Below, one piece after another: positions 25,710 through 34,175 of a stretch of DNA of 64,000 nucleotides; positions within the stretch are counted from its first letter, which is position 1, and each line of letters begins with the position of its first letter. A model generated the notes under the pieces. The model did no database searches and was not told the origin of the DNA. It saw only the letters and a program-made list of their open reading frames with translations. The position numbers and the translations under genes were made by a program. Origin of the DNA: Comamonas thiooxydans (GTDB taxonomy: Bacteria > Pseudomonadota > Gammaproteobacteria > Burkholderiales > Burkholderiaceae_C); NCBI RefSeq assembly GCF_002157685.2, contig NZ_AP026738.1:744001-808000 (forward strand), written 5' to 3'.

Positions 25710-25744
25710 TAGCTTCTGGCGCTTGCAAGATAAGCGCCTATGGC
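25710..25744. repeat. Short GAGCT/GCGCTT-type intergenic palindrome
   Basis: Arms TAGCTTCTGGCGCTT and AAGCGCCTATGGCT around a short spacer, between engB and the hydrolase. The engB stop codon (25738-25740) lies inside the right arm, so the repeat contributes the engB C-terminus. Core matches copies at 15151 and 19530. Confidence 0.65.
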
Positions 25745-26478
25745 TGATTTTGCGCAGGTGTCTCGTCTGCAGGCGTCGCTTGGGTGACGGGAGCCGCCTG
25801 GGGCAATCCCTCGGGGTGGCACCAGTGCCACAGCAGCTGGGCCACATCGTCCACGCCCTGCTTTTTGAGGGCAGAGAACAGACGCACCTCGCCGCCACCG
25901 GCATTGAGCTTGGTGATGGACAGGATCTTGGCCTGCTCGGCACGGGTCAGCTTGTCGGCCTTGGTCAGCACGATGAGAAACTTCAGGCCTTGCTCCACGC
26001 GCGGGCGGATGGCATCCAGCAGGGCTTCGTCGAGTTCGGTGAGGCCCAGGCGCGGGTCGCACAGCAGCACCACGGCGGAGAGGCTTTCGCGGCTCATCAG
26101 ATAGTTGAGCATGACGCGCTGCCAGCGCTCCTTGTCGGTGCGGGAGACAGCTGCGTAGCCGTAGCCGGGCAGGTCGGCCAGCACGGCATCGGTCACGCCC
26201 TGCTTGCCCAGCGCAAACAGGTTGATGTGCTGGGTGCGGCCGGGCTTCTTGGAAGCGAAAGCCAGCTGCTTTTGCTGGGTCAGGGTGTTGATGGCGGTGG
26301 ACTTGCCGGCGTTGGAGCGGCCAACGAAGGCAATCTCGGGAACGTCGACTTTGGGCAGCTGGTTGAGCTGGGCCGCGGTCGTGAAAAAACGCGCGGTGTG
26401 CATCCAGCCCATCGCAAGCTTGCTGTCGATCAAAGAAAGTGTTTTTCCGGTAGTGGTATCCGGGGAAGCATGGGTCAT
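25738..26478 (-). CDS. engB: Ribosome biogenesis GTP-binding protein EngB (YsxC/YihA)
   Basis: The 246-residue GTPase helps large-subunit assembly. G1 is GRSNAGKST, the G3 region reads DLPGYGYA and G4 TKAD, with the family-specific RTQHINLF switch segment. The Pro/Ala/Thr-rich tail after residue about 225 is not conserved in the family, and its end falls in the palindrome at 25710. Start 26478 (MTHASP) is preferred; ATG 26505 is also in frame. It is divergent from a cytochrome c gene, 77 bp apart. Confidence 0.95.
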   Translation of the reverse strand: MTHASPDTTTGKTLSLIDSKLAMGWMHTARFFTTAAQLNQLPKVDVPEIAFVGRSNAGKSTAINTLTQQKQLAFASKKPGRTQHINLFALGKQGVTDAVLADLPGYGYAAVSRTDKERWQRVMLNYLMSRESLSAVVLLCDPRLGLTELDEALLDAIRPRVEQGLKFLIVLTKADKLTRAEQAKILSITKLNAGGGEVRLFSALKKQGVDDVAQLLWHWCHPEGLPQAAPVTQATPADETPAQNQP

Positions 26479-26555
26479 GACGGTAACTATTTCAGGGAGG
26501 CCCATTGTAGAATTTGACGGATTCGCGCTCTCAACAATAGACCCAGCCCCTTGAT

Positions 26556-27179
26556 ATGAAGTTGCTTGCCTCTTTGCTGACTGCTGCCATTTTCGCAGCA
26601 CCTGCCTTCCCCGCATTTTCGGCGGGAGAAACACCTGTGAAGGCGGATGCTGCCAAAGGGCAAGCCAGTTATGGGGCGGTTTGCGCCGCCTGTCACGCCG
26701 CAGACGGCAATTCCACCATTCCCCTGCAGCCCAAGCTGGCAGGCCAGCACCCCGAGTATCTGGTCAAGCAGCTGCGCGAGTTCAAGGATGGCAAGCGCAA
26801 TGACCCGGTGATGAAGGGCTTCGCCGCCACGCTCAGCGATGGCGACATGCAGAACATTGCGGCCTGGCTGCATACCCAGGCACCCAAGAACGGCTTCTCC
26901 AAGGACAAGGACTCCATCGCTCTGGGTGAACGCATTTACCGCGGCGGCATTCAGGAGCGCCAGATTGCCGCCTGCGCGAGCTGCCACAGTCCCAACGGCT
27001 CCGGCATTCCGGCCCAGTACCCGCGTCTGTCGGGTCAGCATGCGGAATACACCGTGAAGTCGTTGACGGACTTCCGCGACGGCAAGCGCAGCAATAGCAT
27101 TCCCATGGCCCAGGTTGCTGCCAAGCTTAATGATCGCGAAATCAAGGCCGTGGCAGACTATATAGCTGGCTTGCGTTAA
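26556..27179 (+). CDS. Di-haem cytochrome c4-type protein
   Basis: The 207-residue periplasmic protein has a signal peptide (MKLLASLLTAAIFAAPAFPAFSAG) and two haem sites, CAACH (residues about 47) and CASCH (about 144), in two similar halves. Each half has an axial-Met region (PVMKGFAATLS; NSIPMAQVAAKL). This is the cytochrome c4 layout, an electron carrier to terminal oxidases. It is followed by resB-ccsB, which attach haem to such proteins; the pairing is common in Betaproteobacteria. Confidence 0.92.
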   Translation: MKLLASLLTAAIFAAPAFPAFSAGETPVKADAAKGQASYGAVCAACHAADGNSTIPLQPKLAGQHPEYLVKQLREFKDGKRNDPVMKGFAATLSDGDMQNIAAWLHTQAPKNGFSKDKDSIALGERIYRGGIQERQIAACASCHSPNGSGIPAQYPRLSGQHAEYTVKSLTDFRDGKRSNSIPMAQVAAKLNDREIKAVADYIAGLR

Positions 27180-27244
27180 AAATCCTTTTCATCAGATGCG
27201 CGGGTGACTCCGGGAACTTTCAGGCATCTGGCACCCCCCAAGTC

Positions 27245-27286
27245 AGGCGGGCCCATCGGCTAGTTCAGCAGATGGCCCGCCTTTTT
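27245..27286 (+). terminator. Terminator after the cytochrome c4 gene
   Basis: Stem AGGCGGGC/GCCCGCCT extended by CCA/TGG, with a loop of about 17 bases and a T run (27282-27286). It separates the cytochrome gene from resB. Confidence 0.8.
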
Positions 27287-27309
27287 GCGTTCGGCTCTAT
27301 CTCATCCTC

Positions 27310-29490
27310 ATGTCAGACCTTCCACTTCGCGATCGTGACTCCTCTCGCTCACAGGCAGTGCGCGCGACTCTGGAGTTGCTGGCCTCCATGCGCTTTGCGA
27401 TTTCACTGCTCACGGTGATCTGCATCGCATCGGTCATCGGCACGGTGCTCAAGCAACATGAACCGCTGGTCAACTATGTCAATCAGTTTGGTCCCTTCTG
27501 GGCGCAGCTGTTTCTGGCGCTGAAGCTCAATGCGGTCTACAGCGCCTGGTGGTTTCTGCTGATTCTGGCCTTCCTAGTCATCAGCACCTCGTTGTGCGTG
27601 AGCCGCCATGCTCCCAAATATCTGGCCGACATCCGCAACTACAAGGAGAACCTCCGCGAGCAAAGCCTCAAGGCCTTCCACCATCGCGCCGAGGCGGATG
27701 TGGCGGGTAGCACCGAAGAGGCGGCCAAGCGCCTTGGCCAGCAACTGGTGTCTGGCGGCTGGAAGGTCAAGATGCAGCAGCGCGATACGGCGGCCGGGCC
27801 CGGCACCGGCTGGATGCTGGCTGCCAAGGCCGGTGCGGCCAACAAGCTGGGTTATATCGCCGCGCATTGTGCGATTGTGCTGATCTGCATTGGCGGCCTG
27901 TTTGACGGCGATCTCATCGTGCGGGCCCAGATGCTGCTGGGCGGTAAAACACCTTATACCGGTGGCGGCATGATCTCGGACGTGGCGCCCGAACACCGTC
28001 TGTCCATCAAGAATCCGACCTTCCGCGGCAATCTCATGGTGTCCGAAGGTACGCAGTCCGGCACGGCCATCCTGAATCAATCGGATGGCATCTTGCTGCA
28101 GGATCTGCCATTTTCGGTAGAACTCAAGAAATTCATCGTGGAGTACTACTCCACCGGCATGCCCAAGCTGTTTGCCAGCGATATAGTGATTCATGACCGC
28201 GCCACTGGCGAGAAGCTGGAAAAGCGCGTGGAAGTGAACCATCCGGCCAGCTACAAAGGCATCGAGATCTACCAGAGCAGCTTCGATGATGGCGGCTCCA
28301 GCGTCAAGCTGCATGCCGTGCCCATGGATGGCGTCTCCCAGCCCTTCGACGTGGAGGGCGTGATCGGCAACTCCACCGAGTTCGTGCGCAAGCTGGCCGA
28401 TGGCCAGCAGGACAAGGTGACGCTGGAGTACACGGCGCTGCGCACCATCAATGTGGAGAACTTCGGCGGCCAGGACAAGGGCGGCGCCGGTACCGATGTG
28501 CGCAAGGTCGACCTGAAGCAGGCCATCGACGAGCGTCTGGGCGCTGCCCACAAGACCACGGACAAAAAGGATTTGCGCAATATCGGCCCCAGCGTGGGCT
28601 ACAAGCTGCGCGATGCCTCGGGTCAGGCGCGCGAGTTCCAGAACTACATGCTGCCCGTGGACACGGGCGAGGGCCAGCCCGTTTTCCTGCTTGGCGTGCG
28701 TGAGAACCAGGCCGACCAGATGCGCTATCTGCGCGTGCCTGCCGATCCTGAAGGCACGATGAACACCTTCATGCAGCTGCGCCAGGCCATGCAGAGCAAG
28801 ACCCAGGCCGAAAAGGCGGCGCGTGCCTATGTGCAGCGGGCGGTCGATGTCTCCAAGCCCGAGCTGGCCGAGCCGCTGACGCAGTCCGCTCTCAAGGCGC
28901 TGGAGCTGTTTGCTGGTCAGGACGCCAAGCTCAAGGGCCCTGACGGCCGCCAGCTCGGGGGTCTGCAGGCGATATCGGACTTCATGGACAGCAATGTGCC
29001 CGAGGCCGAGCGCGAGCGCGCCGGTGAGGTGCTGGTGCGGATTCTGAACGGCGTGCTGTTCGAGCTGGCCCAGCAGGTGCGCCAGCAGGCGGGGCTCAAG
29101 CCTTTCGAGAACGACGAGAAGACCCAGGCCTTCATGACGCAATCGGTGTTCTCGCTCAGCGATGCGCAGTTCTATCCGGCACCCGTGGTCTTCATGCTGC
29201 AGGACTTCAAGCAGGTGCAGGCCAGCGTGTTCCAGGTGGCGAGAGCTCCCGGTAAAAACATTGTTTACCTGGGTTGCCTCTTCCTGATCATCGGTGTTTT
29301 TGCCATGCTGTACGTGCGTGACCGCCGCATCTGGATCTGGCTGACCCCTGCGAACGGTGCCAGCCATGCGAACATGGCTTTGTCCACCAACCGCAAGACC
29401 ATGGATGGCGACCGCGAATTCGTCATGCTGGCCGACAAGCTGATCGGGGCCAAGCCCTTACAAAAGAAGACTCCCGGAGGTTCTGTATGA
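27310..29490 (+). CDS. resB: Cytochrome c biogenesis protein ResB (Ccs1)
   Basis: The 726-residue protein has ResB membrane segments near residues 20-45, 75-100 and 180-200 (FAISLLTVICIASVIGTVLKQHEP is the family opening, across two stretches), a large periplasmic domain of about 400 residues, and a last segment IVYLGCLFLIIGVFAMLYV before a cytoplasmic tail. ResB with CcsA carries haem across the membrane and ligates it to apocytochromes c (system II). It overlaps ccsB by four bases (ATGA), so both are translated together. Confidence 0.95.
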   Translation: MSDLPLRDRDSSRSQAVRATLELLASMRFAISLLTVICIASVIGTVLKQHEPLVNYVNQFGPFWAQLFLALKLNAVYSAWWFLLILAFLVISTSLCVSRHAPKYLADIRNYKENLREQSLKAFHHRAEADVAGSTEEAAKRLGQQLVSGGWKVKMQQRDTAAGPGTGWMLAAKAGAANKLGYIAAHCAIVLICIGGLFDGDLIVRAQMLLGGKTPYTGGGMISDVAPEHRLSIKNPTFRGNLMVSEGTQSGTAILNQSDGILLQDLPFSVELKKFIVEYYSTGMPKLFASDIVIHDRATGEKLEKRVEVNHPASYKGIEIYQSSFDDGGSSVKLHAVPMDGVSQPFDVEGVIGNSTEFVRKLADGQQDKVTLEYTALRTINVENFGGQDKGGAGTDVRKVDLKQAIDERLGAAHKTTDKKDLRNIGPSVGYKLRDASGQAREFQNYMLPVDTGEGQPVFLLGVRENQADQMRYLRVPADPEGTMNTFMQLRQAMQSKTQAEKAARAYVQRAVDVSKPELAEPLTQSALKALELFAGQDAKLKGPDGRQLGGLQAISDFMDSNVPEAERERAGEVLVRILNGVLFELAQQVRQQAGLKPFENDEKTQAFMTQSVFSLSDAQFYPAPVVFMLQDFKQVQASVFQVARAPGKNIVYLGCLFLIIGVFAMLYVRDRRIWIWLTPANGASHANMALSTNRKTMDGDREFVMLADKLIGAKPLQKKTPGGSV

Positions 29491-30821
29491 ACACCGTAAC
29501 CACGACATTGACTCTGAACGAAGGCTATTTCGCCCGCCGCAACTGGTTTGACTGGTTGTTCGCGGTCGTGGTGGCAGTGGGCCTGGGCTATGCGCTGCAG
29601 CGCTACGCCGCCTATATGGATGTGTATGAGAAGGGCATTTTGCTGGCGACCATCCCGGCCATGATCTGGATGGGCTGGTTCTGGCGCCCGCTGGCGGTGC
29701 TGATGCTGACCGTGGCCGGCTTCTCGCTGATGACCATCGGTCTGTACCAGGGAGGAGATGGCGGCGAACTGGCACGATCGGAGACCGTCTTCGGCCTGAA
29801 GTACTTCCTCTCCAGCCAGTCCGCCATCCTGTGGATGAGCATGGTGTTCTTCATCAGTACGGCTTTCTACTGGATAGGCGTGTTTGCCAAGGGCGAGCGC
29901 TCGGTGATGTCGCTGCTGGGCTCGCGCTTGGCCTGGCTGGCCGTCGCCATGGCGCTGATCGGCACCATGGTGCGCTGGTACGAGAGCTATCTGCTGGGTC
30001 CTGACATCGGCCATATCCCCGTCAGCAATCTCTACGAAGTGTTCGTCATGTTCTGCTGGATGACGGCCATCTTCTATCTGTACTACGAGCAGCATTACGA
30101 CACGCGTGCCCTGGGCGGTTTTGTGATGCTGGTGGTCAGCGCGGCCGTGGGTTTTCTGCTCTGGTACACGCTGGTGCGCCAGGCCCATGAGATTCAGCCC
30201 CTGGTGCCTGCCCTCAAGAGCTGGTGGATGAAGCTGCATGTGCCCGCCAACTTCATAGGCTACGGCACGTTCGCGCTGTCTGCCATGGTGGCGTTTGCCT
30301 ATCTGATCAAGCAGCAGGCCACCGAGACCAAGTGGTACAAGCTTGCACCGCTGTGGCTGCTGGGCGTGGTGCTGTGCTTCGAGCCCATCGTCTTTCGCAA
30401 GGGCGCGACCGAGAACGGCGGCAGCTACTGGATGGTGTACTTCGGCATCTCGGCCCTGATCGTGGCCGGCATTCTGCTCTCGCGCAAGCGCATTGCCGCA
30501 CGCCTGCCTTCGTTCGAGATTCTGGATGACGTGATGTACAAGGCCATCGCCGTGGGCTTTGCCTTTTTCACCATTGCCACCGTGCTCGGTGCACTCTGGG
30601 CGGCCGAGGCCTGGGGCGGCTACTGGAGCTGGGACCCCAAGGAGACCTGGGCGCTGATCGTCTGGCTCAACTATGCGGCCTGGCTGCACATGCGATTGAT
30701 GAAGGGCCTGCGCGGCACGGTGTCCGCCTGGTGGGCGCTGGCGGGTCTGGCCGTCACCACCTTTGCCTTCCTGGGTGTGAACATGTTCCTGTCGGGTCTG
30801 CACAGCTACGGCGAGCTGTAG
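29487..30821 (+). CDS. ccsB: Cytochrome c biogenesis protein CcsB/CcsA (haem handling)
   Basis: The 444-residue polytopic protein carries the haem-binding tryptophan-rich WWD segment GGYWSWDPKETWALIVWLNYAAW near the C-terminus and conserved His residues in flanking helices (KLHVPANFIGYG, AAWLHMR). With ResB it forms the system II synthase. A GGAGG ribosome site lies before the overlapping ATG. A strong hairpin at 30841 ends the operon. Confidence 0.95.
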   Translation: MNTVTTTLTLNEGYFARRNWFDWLFAVVVAVGLGYALQRYAAYMDVYEKGILLATIPAMIWMGWFWRPLAVLMLTVAGFSLMTIGLYQGGDGGELARSETVFGLKYFLSSQSAILWMSMVFFISTAFYWIGVFAKGERSVMSLLGSRLAWLAVAMALIGTMVRWYESYLLGPDIGHIPVSNLYEVFVMFCWMTAIFYLYYEQHYDTRALGGFVMLVVSAAVGFLLWYTLVRQAHEIQPLVPALKSWWMKLHVPANFIGYGTFALSAMVAFAYLIKQQATETKWYKLAPLWLLGVVLCFEPIVFRKGATENGGSYWMVYFGISALIVAGILLSRKRIAARLPSFEILDDVMYKAIAVGFAFFTIATVLGALWAAEAWGGYWSWDPKETWALIVWLNYAAWLHMRLMKGLRGTVSAWWALAGLAVTTFAFLGVNMFLSGLHSYGEL

Positions 30822-30840
30822 GCCTCGCACCAGGCACTCC

Positions 30841-30936
30841 AAAAAACAGGAGCTGCTTGCGCTGATTGAATAAGGGTTTCAGGTTGAAAACACTATGAAA
30901 CCCTTGATCATCAAGTGCAAGAAGCTCCTTTTTTAT
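30841..30936. repeat. Long palindrome (long GAGCT repeat); terminator of resB-ccsB
   Basis: Arms of about 34 bases, from AGGAGCTGCTTGCGCTG... to GGGTTTCA and back from TGAAACCC to GCAAGAAGCTCCT, match at most positions around a 14-base loop and end in six T. It follows the ccsB stop by 20 bp. Its build matches the palindrome at 3058. Confidence 0.72.
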
Positions 30937-31015
30937 TGAGAAGTTTGGAGGAACTTTGCTGACGCAGTGGGCTTCCAAATCGCACTACTCTTGATCGTCG
31001 TTTGGGAGCATTCCT

Positions 31016-32008
31016 ATGCTGATACGTCACCGCAACCAAGGCTTTGAACATCCACTGGCCAGCGAGATCACGCCGCAGGCTCAATACCGGCAGCGCCGGG
31101 ACTTTCTGCAGACCCTGGCCATGGGGGCGGCGGGTGCGAGCCTGGCGGGCTGGGCCGGCCGTGACGCGCTGGCTGCGGCCGACCGCGTGCATCTGCCCGC
31201 CCTGAAGGGCGTGGCCAGCAAGGTGGCCGGCGCCATGACCGTGGAGGCGGCCACCAGCTATCAGGACGTGACCAGCTACAATAACTACTACGAGTTCGGT
31301 CTGGACAAGGACGAGCCTGCACGCAATGCGCACACGCTCAAGACCCGGCCCTGGACGGTGCGCATCGAAGGTCTGGTGCAGAAGCCGCAGACCCTGGACA
31401 TCGACAGCCTGCTCAAGCTCGCGCCCATGGAGGAGCGCATCTACCGCCTGCGCTGCGTGGAGGGCTGGTCCATGGTCATCCCCTGGGTGGGCTACTCGCT
31501 GTCCGAGCTGCTTAGGAAAGTGCAGCCACTCGCCGGCGCCAGGTATGTGGAATTCGTCACCCTGGCCGACAAGGCCCAGATGCCAGGGCTCAGAAGCGGC
31601 GTGCTGGACTGGCCCTATACCGAAGGCTTGCGGCTGGATGAGGCCATGCACCCGCTGACGATGCTGGCTTTCGGCATGTATGGCGAGATTCTGCCCAACC
31701 AGAATGGTGCGCCGCTGCGTCTGGTCGTGCCCTGGAAATATGGTTTCAAGAGCGCCAAGTCGCTGGTGGCGATCCGTCTGACCGACAAGGAGCCCGGCAC
31801 CGCCTGGAACAAGGCGGCACGCAACGAGTACGGCTTTTATTCCAATGTGAACCCCGAGGTCGATCATCCGCGCTGGAGCCAGGCCACCGAACGGCGCATC
31901 GGCGAGGGCGGGTTGTTCGCCAAGCGCCGCAAGACACTGCTGTTCAACGGCTATGGCGATCAGGTGGCGTCGCTGTATGCGGGCATGGACCTGAAGAAGT
32001 TCTACTGA
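31016..32008 (+). CDS. msrP: Protein-methionine-sulfoxide reductase, catalytic subunit MsrP
   Basis: The 330-residue molybdoenzyme repairs oxidised methionine in periplasmic proteins. A twin-arginine signal [20 protein letters not shown] sits at residues about 26-48, somewhat inside the N-terminus as in other MsrP. The molybdenum-ligating Cys lies in [22 protein letters not shown] before the ATG supports the start. It overlaps msrQ by one base (TGATG), so the pair is coupled. Confidence 0.96.
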   Translation: MLIRHRNQGFEHPLASEITPQAQYRQRRDFLQTLAMGAAGASLAGWAGRDALAAADRVHLPALKGVASKVAGAMTVEAATSYQDVTSYNNYYEFGLDKDEPARNAHTLKTRPWTVRIEGLVQKPQTLDIDSLLKLAPMEERIYRLRCVEGWSMVIPWVGYSLSELLRKVQPLAGARYVEFVTLADKAQMPGLRSGVLDWPYTEGLRLDEAMHPLTMLAFGMYGEILPNQNGAPLRLVVPWKYGFKSAKSLVAIRLTDKEPGTAWNKAARNEYGFYSNVNPEVDHPRWSQATERRIGEGGLFAKRRKTLLFNGYGDQVASLYAGMDLKKFY

Positions 32009-32640
32009 TGCAGGCCTGGTTGCTCAGGCCCTGGGTCAAGCCACTGGTCTTCACGCTGTGCCTGCTGCCTTGTGCATGGCTGTTCTATGCGGCGTTCACC
32101 GACGGGCTGGGGGCCAATCCGGCCGAAGCCCTGCTGCGCAGCACGGGCGACTGGACCCTGCGTTTTCTCTGCATCGTGCTGGCGGTGACGCCGCTGCGCC
32201 AGATCAGCGGCTGGAATCTGCTGGTGCGTTACCGGCGCATGCTGGGCCTGTACGTGTTCTTCTACGCCTGTCTGCACCTGCTTTGCTATGCCTGGTTCGA
32301 CGTGGGGCTGGACTGGGGCGATATCGTGGCCGATATTCCCAAGCGTCCCTTTATCTTGGTAGGTTTCAGCACCTGGCTGCTGCTGCTGGTGCTGGCCGTC
32401 ACCTCGCCAAAGTTCATGCTCAGGGCTCTGGGCGGCAGGCGCTGGCAATGGCTGCACCGTGCCGTCTATGTGGCGGTGCCTCTGGCTTTGCTGCATTTTT
32501 TCTGGATGCGCGCCGGCAAGAACAATTTTGCCGAGGTGGCCGTCTATGCGGCCATTCTCGGCAGCTTGCTTGGCTGGCGAGTGCTGCGTGCACTCAGAAG
32601 CAATCAACCGGCCACGGCGCGCAGCGGCGGACGTACTTGA
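32008..32640 (+). CDS. msrQ: MsrQ, haem membrane subunit of the MsrPQ system
   Basis: The 210-residue protein has six predicted membrane helices. His residues within them (YACLHLLCYA, WLHRAVYVAVPLALLHFFW) fit the ferric-reductase-like haem ligands. MsrQ passes quinol electrons to MsrP. The start overlaps the msrP stop. Its last 37 bp overlap the end of the opposite-strand di-iron gene. Confidence 0.95.
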   Translation: MQAWLLRPWVKPLVFTLCLLPCAWLFYAAFTDGLGANPAEALLRSTGDWTLRFLCIVLAVTPLRQISGWNLLVRYRRMLGLYVFFYACLHLLCYAWFDVGLDWGDIVADIPKRPFILVGFSTWLLLLVLAVTSPKFMLRALGGRRWQWLHRAVYVAVPLALLHFFWMRAGKNNFAEVAVYAAILGSLLGWRVLRALRSNQPATARSGGRT

Positions 32641-33431
32641 CGCGAGACCGGGTCGATCTCGGCTGAAGGCAGTTGGTAAGCGCGCTGGTCGAACAGGTCG
32701 ATTCCGCATTGCAGGCCTTCGAGCCAGTTGAACAGGTCGCCAATCGCCTGTTTGCCCATGATGGGCGCGCCATGCTGGGGCACGATCATGTCTATGGGCA
32801 ACTGCCGTGCCATCTGCACCCATAGCCTCAGAATCTTGTTGGAGACCATGTAGCGGCGGTGAAAGCCTTCCATGCGCGAGATATGGGGAGCGAGGTCGGT
32901 GACGGGCTTCTGCGCTTCTGCGCCGGTGGTCAGAGAAACGCCCAGGTCGCCCGTGAACAGAATTTTGCTGATCGGGTCGTAGAAGTGGAAGTTGCCCTCG
33001 GCATGCAGAAAATGCGCGGGCAGCAGCACCAGCTCGCTATGGCCCAGAGGCAGGCGCCCGCCCGAGTCAGGTACGCCGATGACGCGGTTTTCCGTCTTGC
33101 CCACCTTGGTGAAGTGCGGTGCAAAGCGCTCCCAGATGCGCGAGATGACCAGTTGTGCGCGCGTGCTGCTCATCCAGCGATCCAGCGAGGCAATGATGTC
33201 CGGGTCGGCGTGAGAGGCAATCAGATAGGCGAGCTTTTGCGGCGGGAAATGCCGCGACATGCCCATGAACAGCTCGTTGAAAGCCAGGTTGCCACCGGGA
33301 TCAATGATGGCGCCCGTGCCGTTGTCCACGATCAGGAACTGGTTGGCCTGAATGGCCTGACCGTCCTCCTCGATGAGGTCGGTGAACATCAGACAGACGT
33401 GGTTTTTGTCGCGATAGAGCTCAATGGACAT
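32604..33431 (-). CDS. ODP-type metallo-beta-lactamase-fold di-iron oxygen-binding protein
   Basis: The 275-residue protein has the beta-lactamase fold of flavodiiron relatives: FLIVDNGTGAIIDPGG, then SHADPDIIASLDRW in place of HxExDH, PAHFLHAEGNFHFYD, LFTGDLG and IVPQHGAPI, giving the His/Asp iron ligands in order. There is no flavodoxin domain, as in ODP proteins that bind O2 at a di-iron centre and take part in redox sensing in chemotaxis systems. The first ligand cluster has Asp for Glu. No partner gene is obvious here. Its 3' end overlaps msrQ by 37 bp. Confidence 0.82.
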   Translation of the reverse strand: MSIELYRDKNHVCLMFTDLIEEDGQAIQANQFLIVDNGTGAIIDPGGNLAFNELFMGMSRHFPPQKLAYLIASHADPDIIASLDRWMSSTRAQLVISRIWERFAPHFTKVGKTENRVIGVPDSGGRLPLGHSELVLLPAHFLHAEGNFHFYDPISKILFTGDLGVSLTTGAEAQKPVTDLAPHISRMEGFHRRYMVSNKILRLWVQMARQLPIDMIVPQHGAPIMGKQAIGDLFNWLEGLQCGIDLFDQRAYQLPSAEIDPVSRQVRPPLRAVAG

Positions 33432-33505
33432 GGCAGTTTGTCAAAGGACAAGATGCCATCACTCTAGAGAGTAAGTCCGGGCGCCATGTTGATGTGCATC
33501 AAGCC

Positions 33506-33754
33506 TCAGGGCTTGGCATCGGTCTGGGGCATCTCGTCAGCCTCTATCGGCGTGGCTTTCGTTGCCGGTGTTGTTGCACTGGAAGGCTTGGTGGAAATGC
33601 CCAGCGTTTCGGGCAGCGTGGCGCGACCCTGCGCCGCAGGATCTGTAGGCAGATAGAGCGGGCCTTTTTGCCCGCAGGCGGAAAGTGCTGCCAGGGACGC
33701 CGCACAAGCCGCAAGGGCAATGCTCCTGACTAAAATTTGGTTGGCTTTCAACAT
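33506..33754 (-). CDS. lptM: Small lipoprotein LptM (YifL family)
   Basis: The 82-residue product has a lipoprotein signal ending LAALSAC and the mature start [10 protein letters not shown], the LptM/YifL signature. LptM helps oxidise and mature the LptD translocon that carries lipopolysaccharide to the surface. The tail is Thr/Ala/Pro-rich. In many relatives the next gene is lysA; here it is not. Its start lies only 12 bp from the divergent cyaY start. Confidence 0.9.
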   Translation of the reverse strand: MLKANQILVRSIALAACAASLAALSACGQKGPLYLPTDPAAQGRATLPETLGISTKPSSATTPATKATPIEADEMPQTDAKP

Positions 33755-33766
33755 GGGCAAATTGTA

Positions 33767-34108
33767 ATGACTGACCTTGAATATCTGGATCGCGCCGACC
33801 AACTTCTGCTGGCTGTGGAGCAATGCTGCGATCGCATCGACGACGAAACCGATGCCGACCTTGATGCCCAGCGCGTGGGCGGCATGGTGACTTTGGTGTT
33901 TGCCAATCGCAGCCAGATTGTCATCAACCAGCAAAAGCCCCTGCATGAAATCTGGCTGGCGGCCAAGGCAGGCGGCTTTCACTATCGCTTTGACGAGGAC
34001 AAGAAAGTCTGGCTGGACACCAAGGGTGCTGGCGAGTTCTTTGCCAATCTGACGCAATACGCGAGCGAGCAGTCAGGTATGGCGCTGGAGTTCAAGGCCC
34101 TGGCCTGA
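33767..34108 (+). CDS. cyaY: Iron donor protein CyaY (bacterial frataxin)
   Basis: The 113-residue protein has the frataxin fold: an acidic first helix ([21 protein letters not shown]) followed by [28 protein letters not shown]. It modulates iron supply to the iron-sulfur scaffold. ATG 33767 ([11 protein letters not shown]) is the family start. It is divergent from lptM, usual in this group, and ends in a strong two-way terminator. Confidence 0.95.
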   Translation: MTDLEYLDRADQLLLAVEQCCDRIDDETDADLDAQRVGGMVTLVFANRSQIVINQQKPLHEIWLAAKAGGFHYRFDEDKKVWLDTKGAGEFFANLTQYASEQSGMALEFKALA

Positions 34109-34129
34109 GTCTTCAGGGCGCTGGAATAA

Positions 34130-34163
34130 AAAAAGCCTGCCTCGACGAGAGGCAGGCTTTTTG
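34130..34163. terminator. Two-way terminator between cyaY and mrcA
   Basis: Perfect stem AGCCTGCCTC/GAGGCAGGCT with a five-base loop, an A run on the left and a T run on the right. It serves both convergent genes. Confidence 0.93.
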
Positions 34164-34175
34164 CTTTGCGAGGGC

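Noticed and set aside
24776..26062. 428-residue extended reading of the alpha/beta hydrolase
   Set aside because: The upstream part overlaps engB in another frame and has no homology; ATG 25693 has a clear ribosome site and the expected N-terminus.
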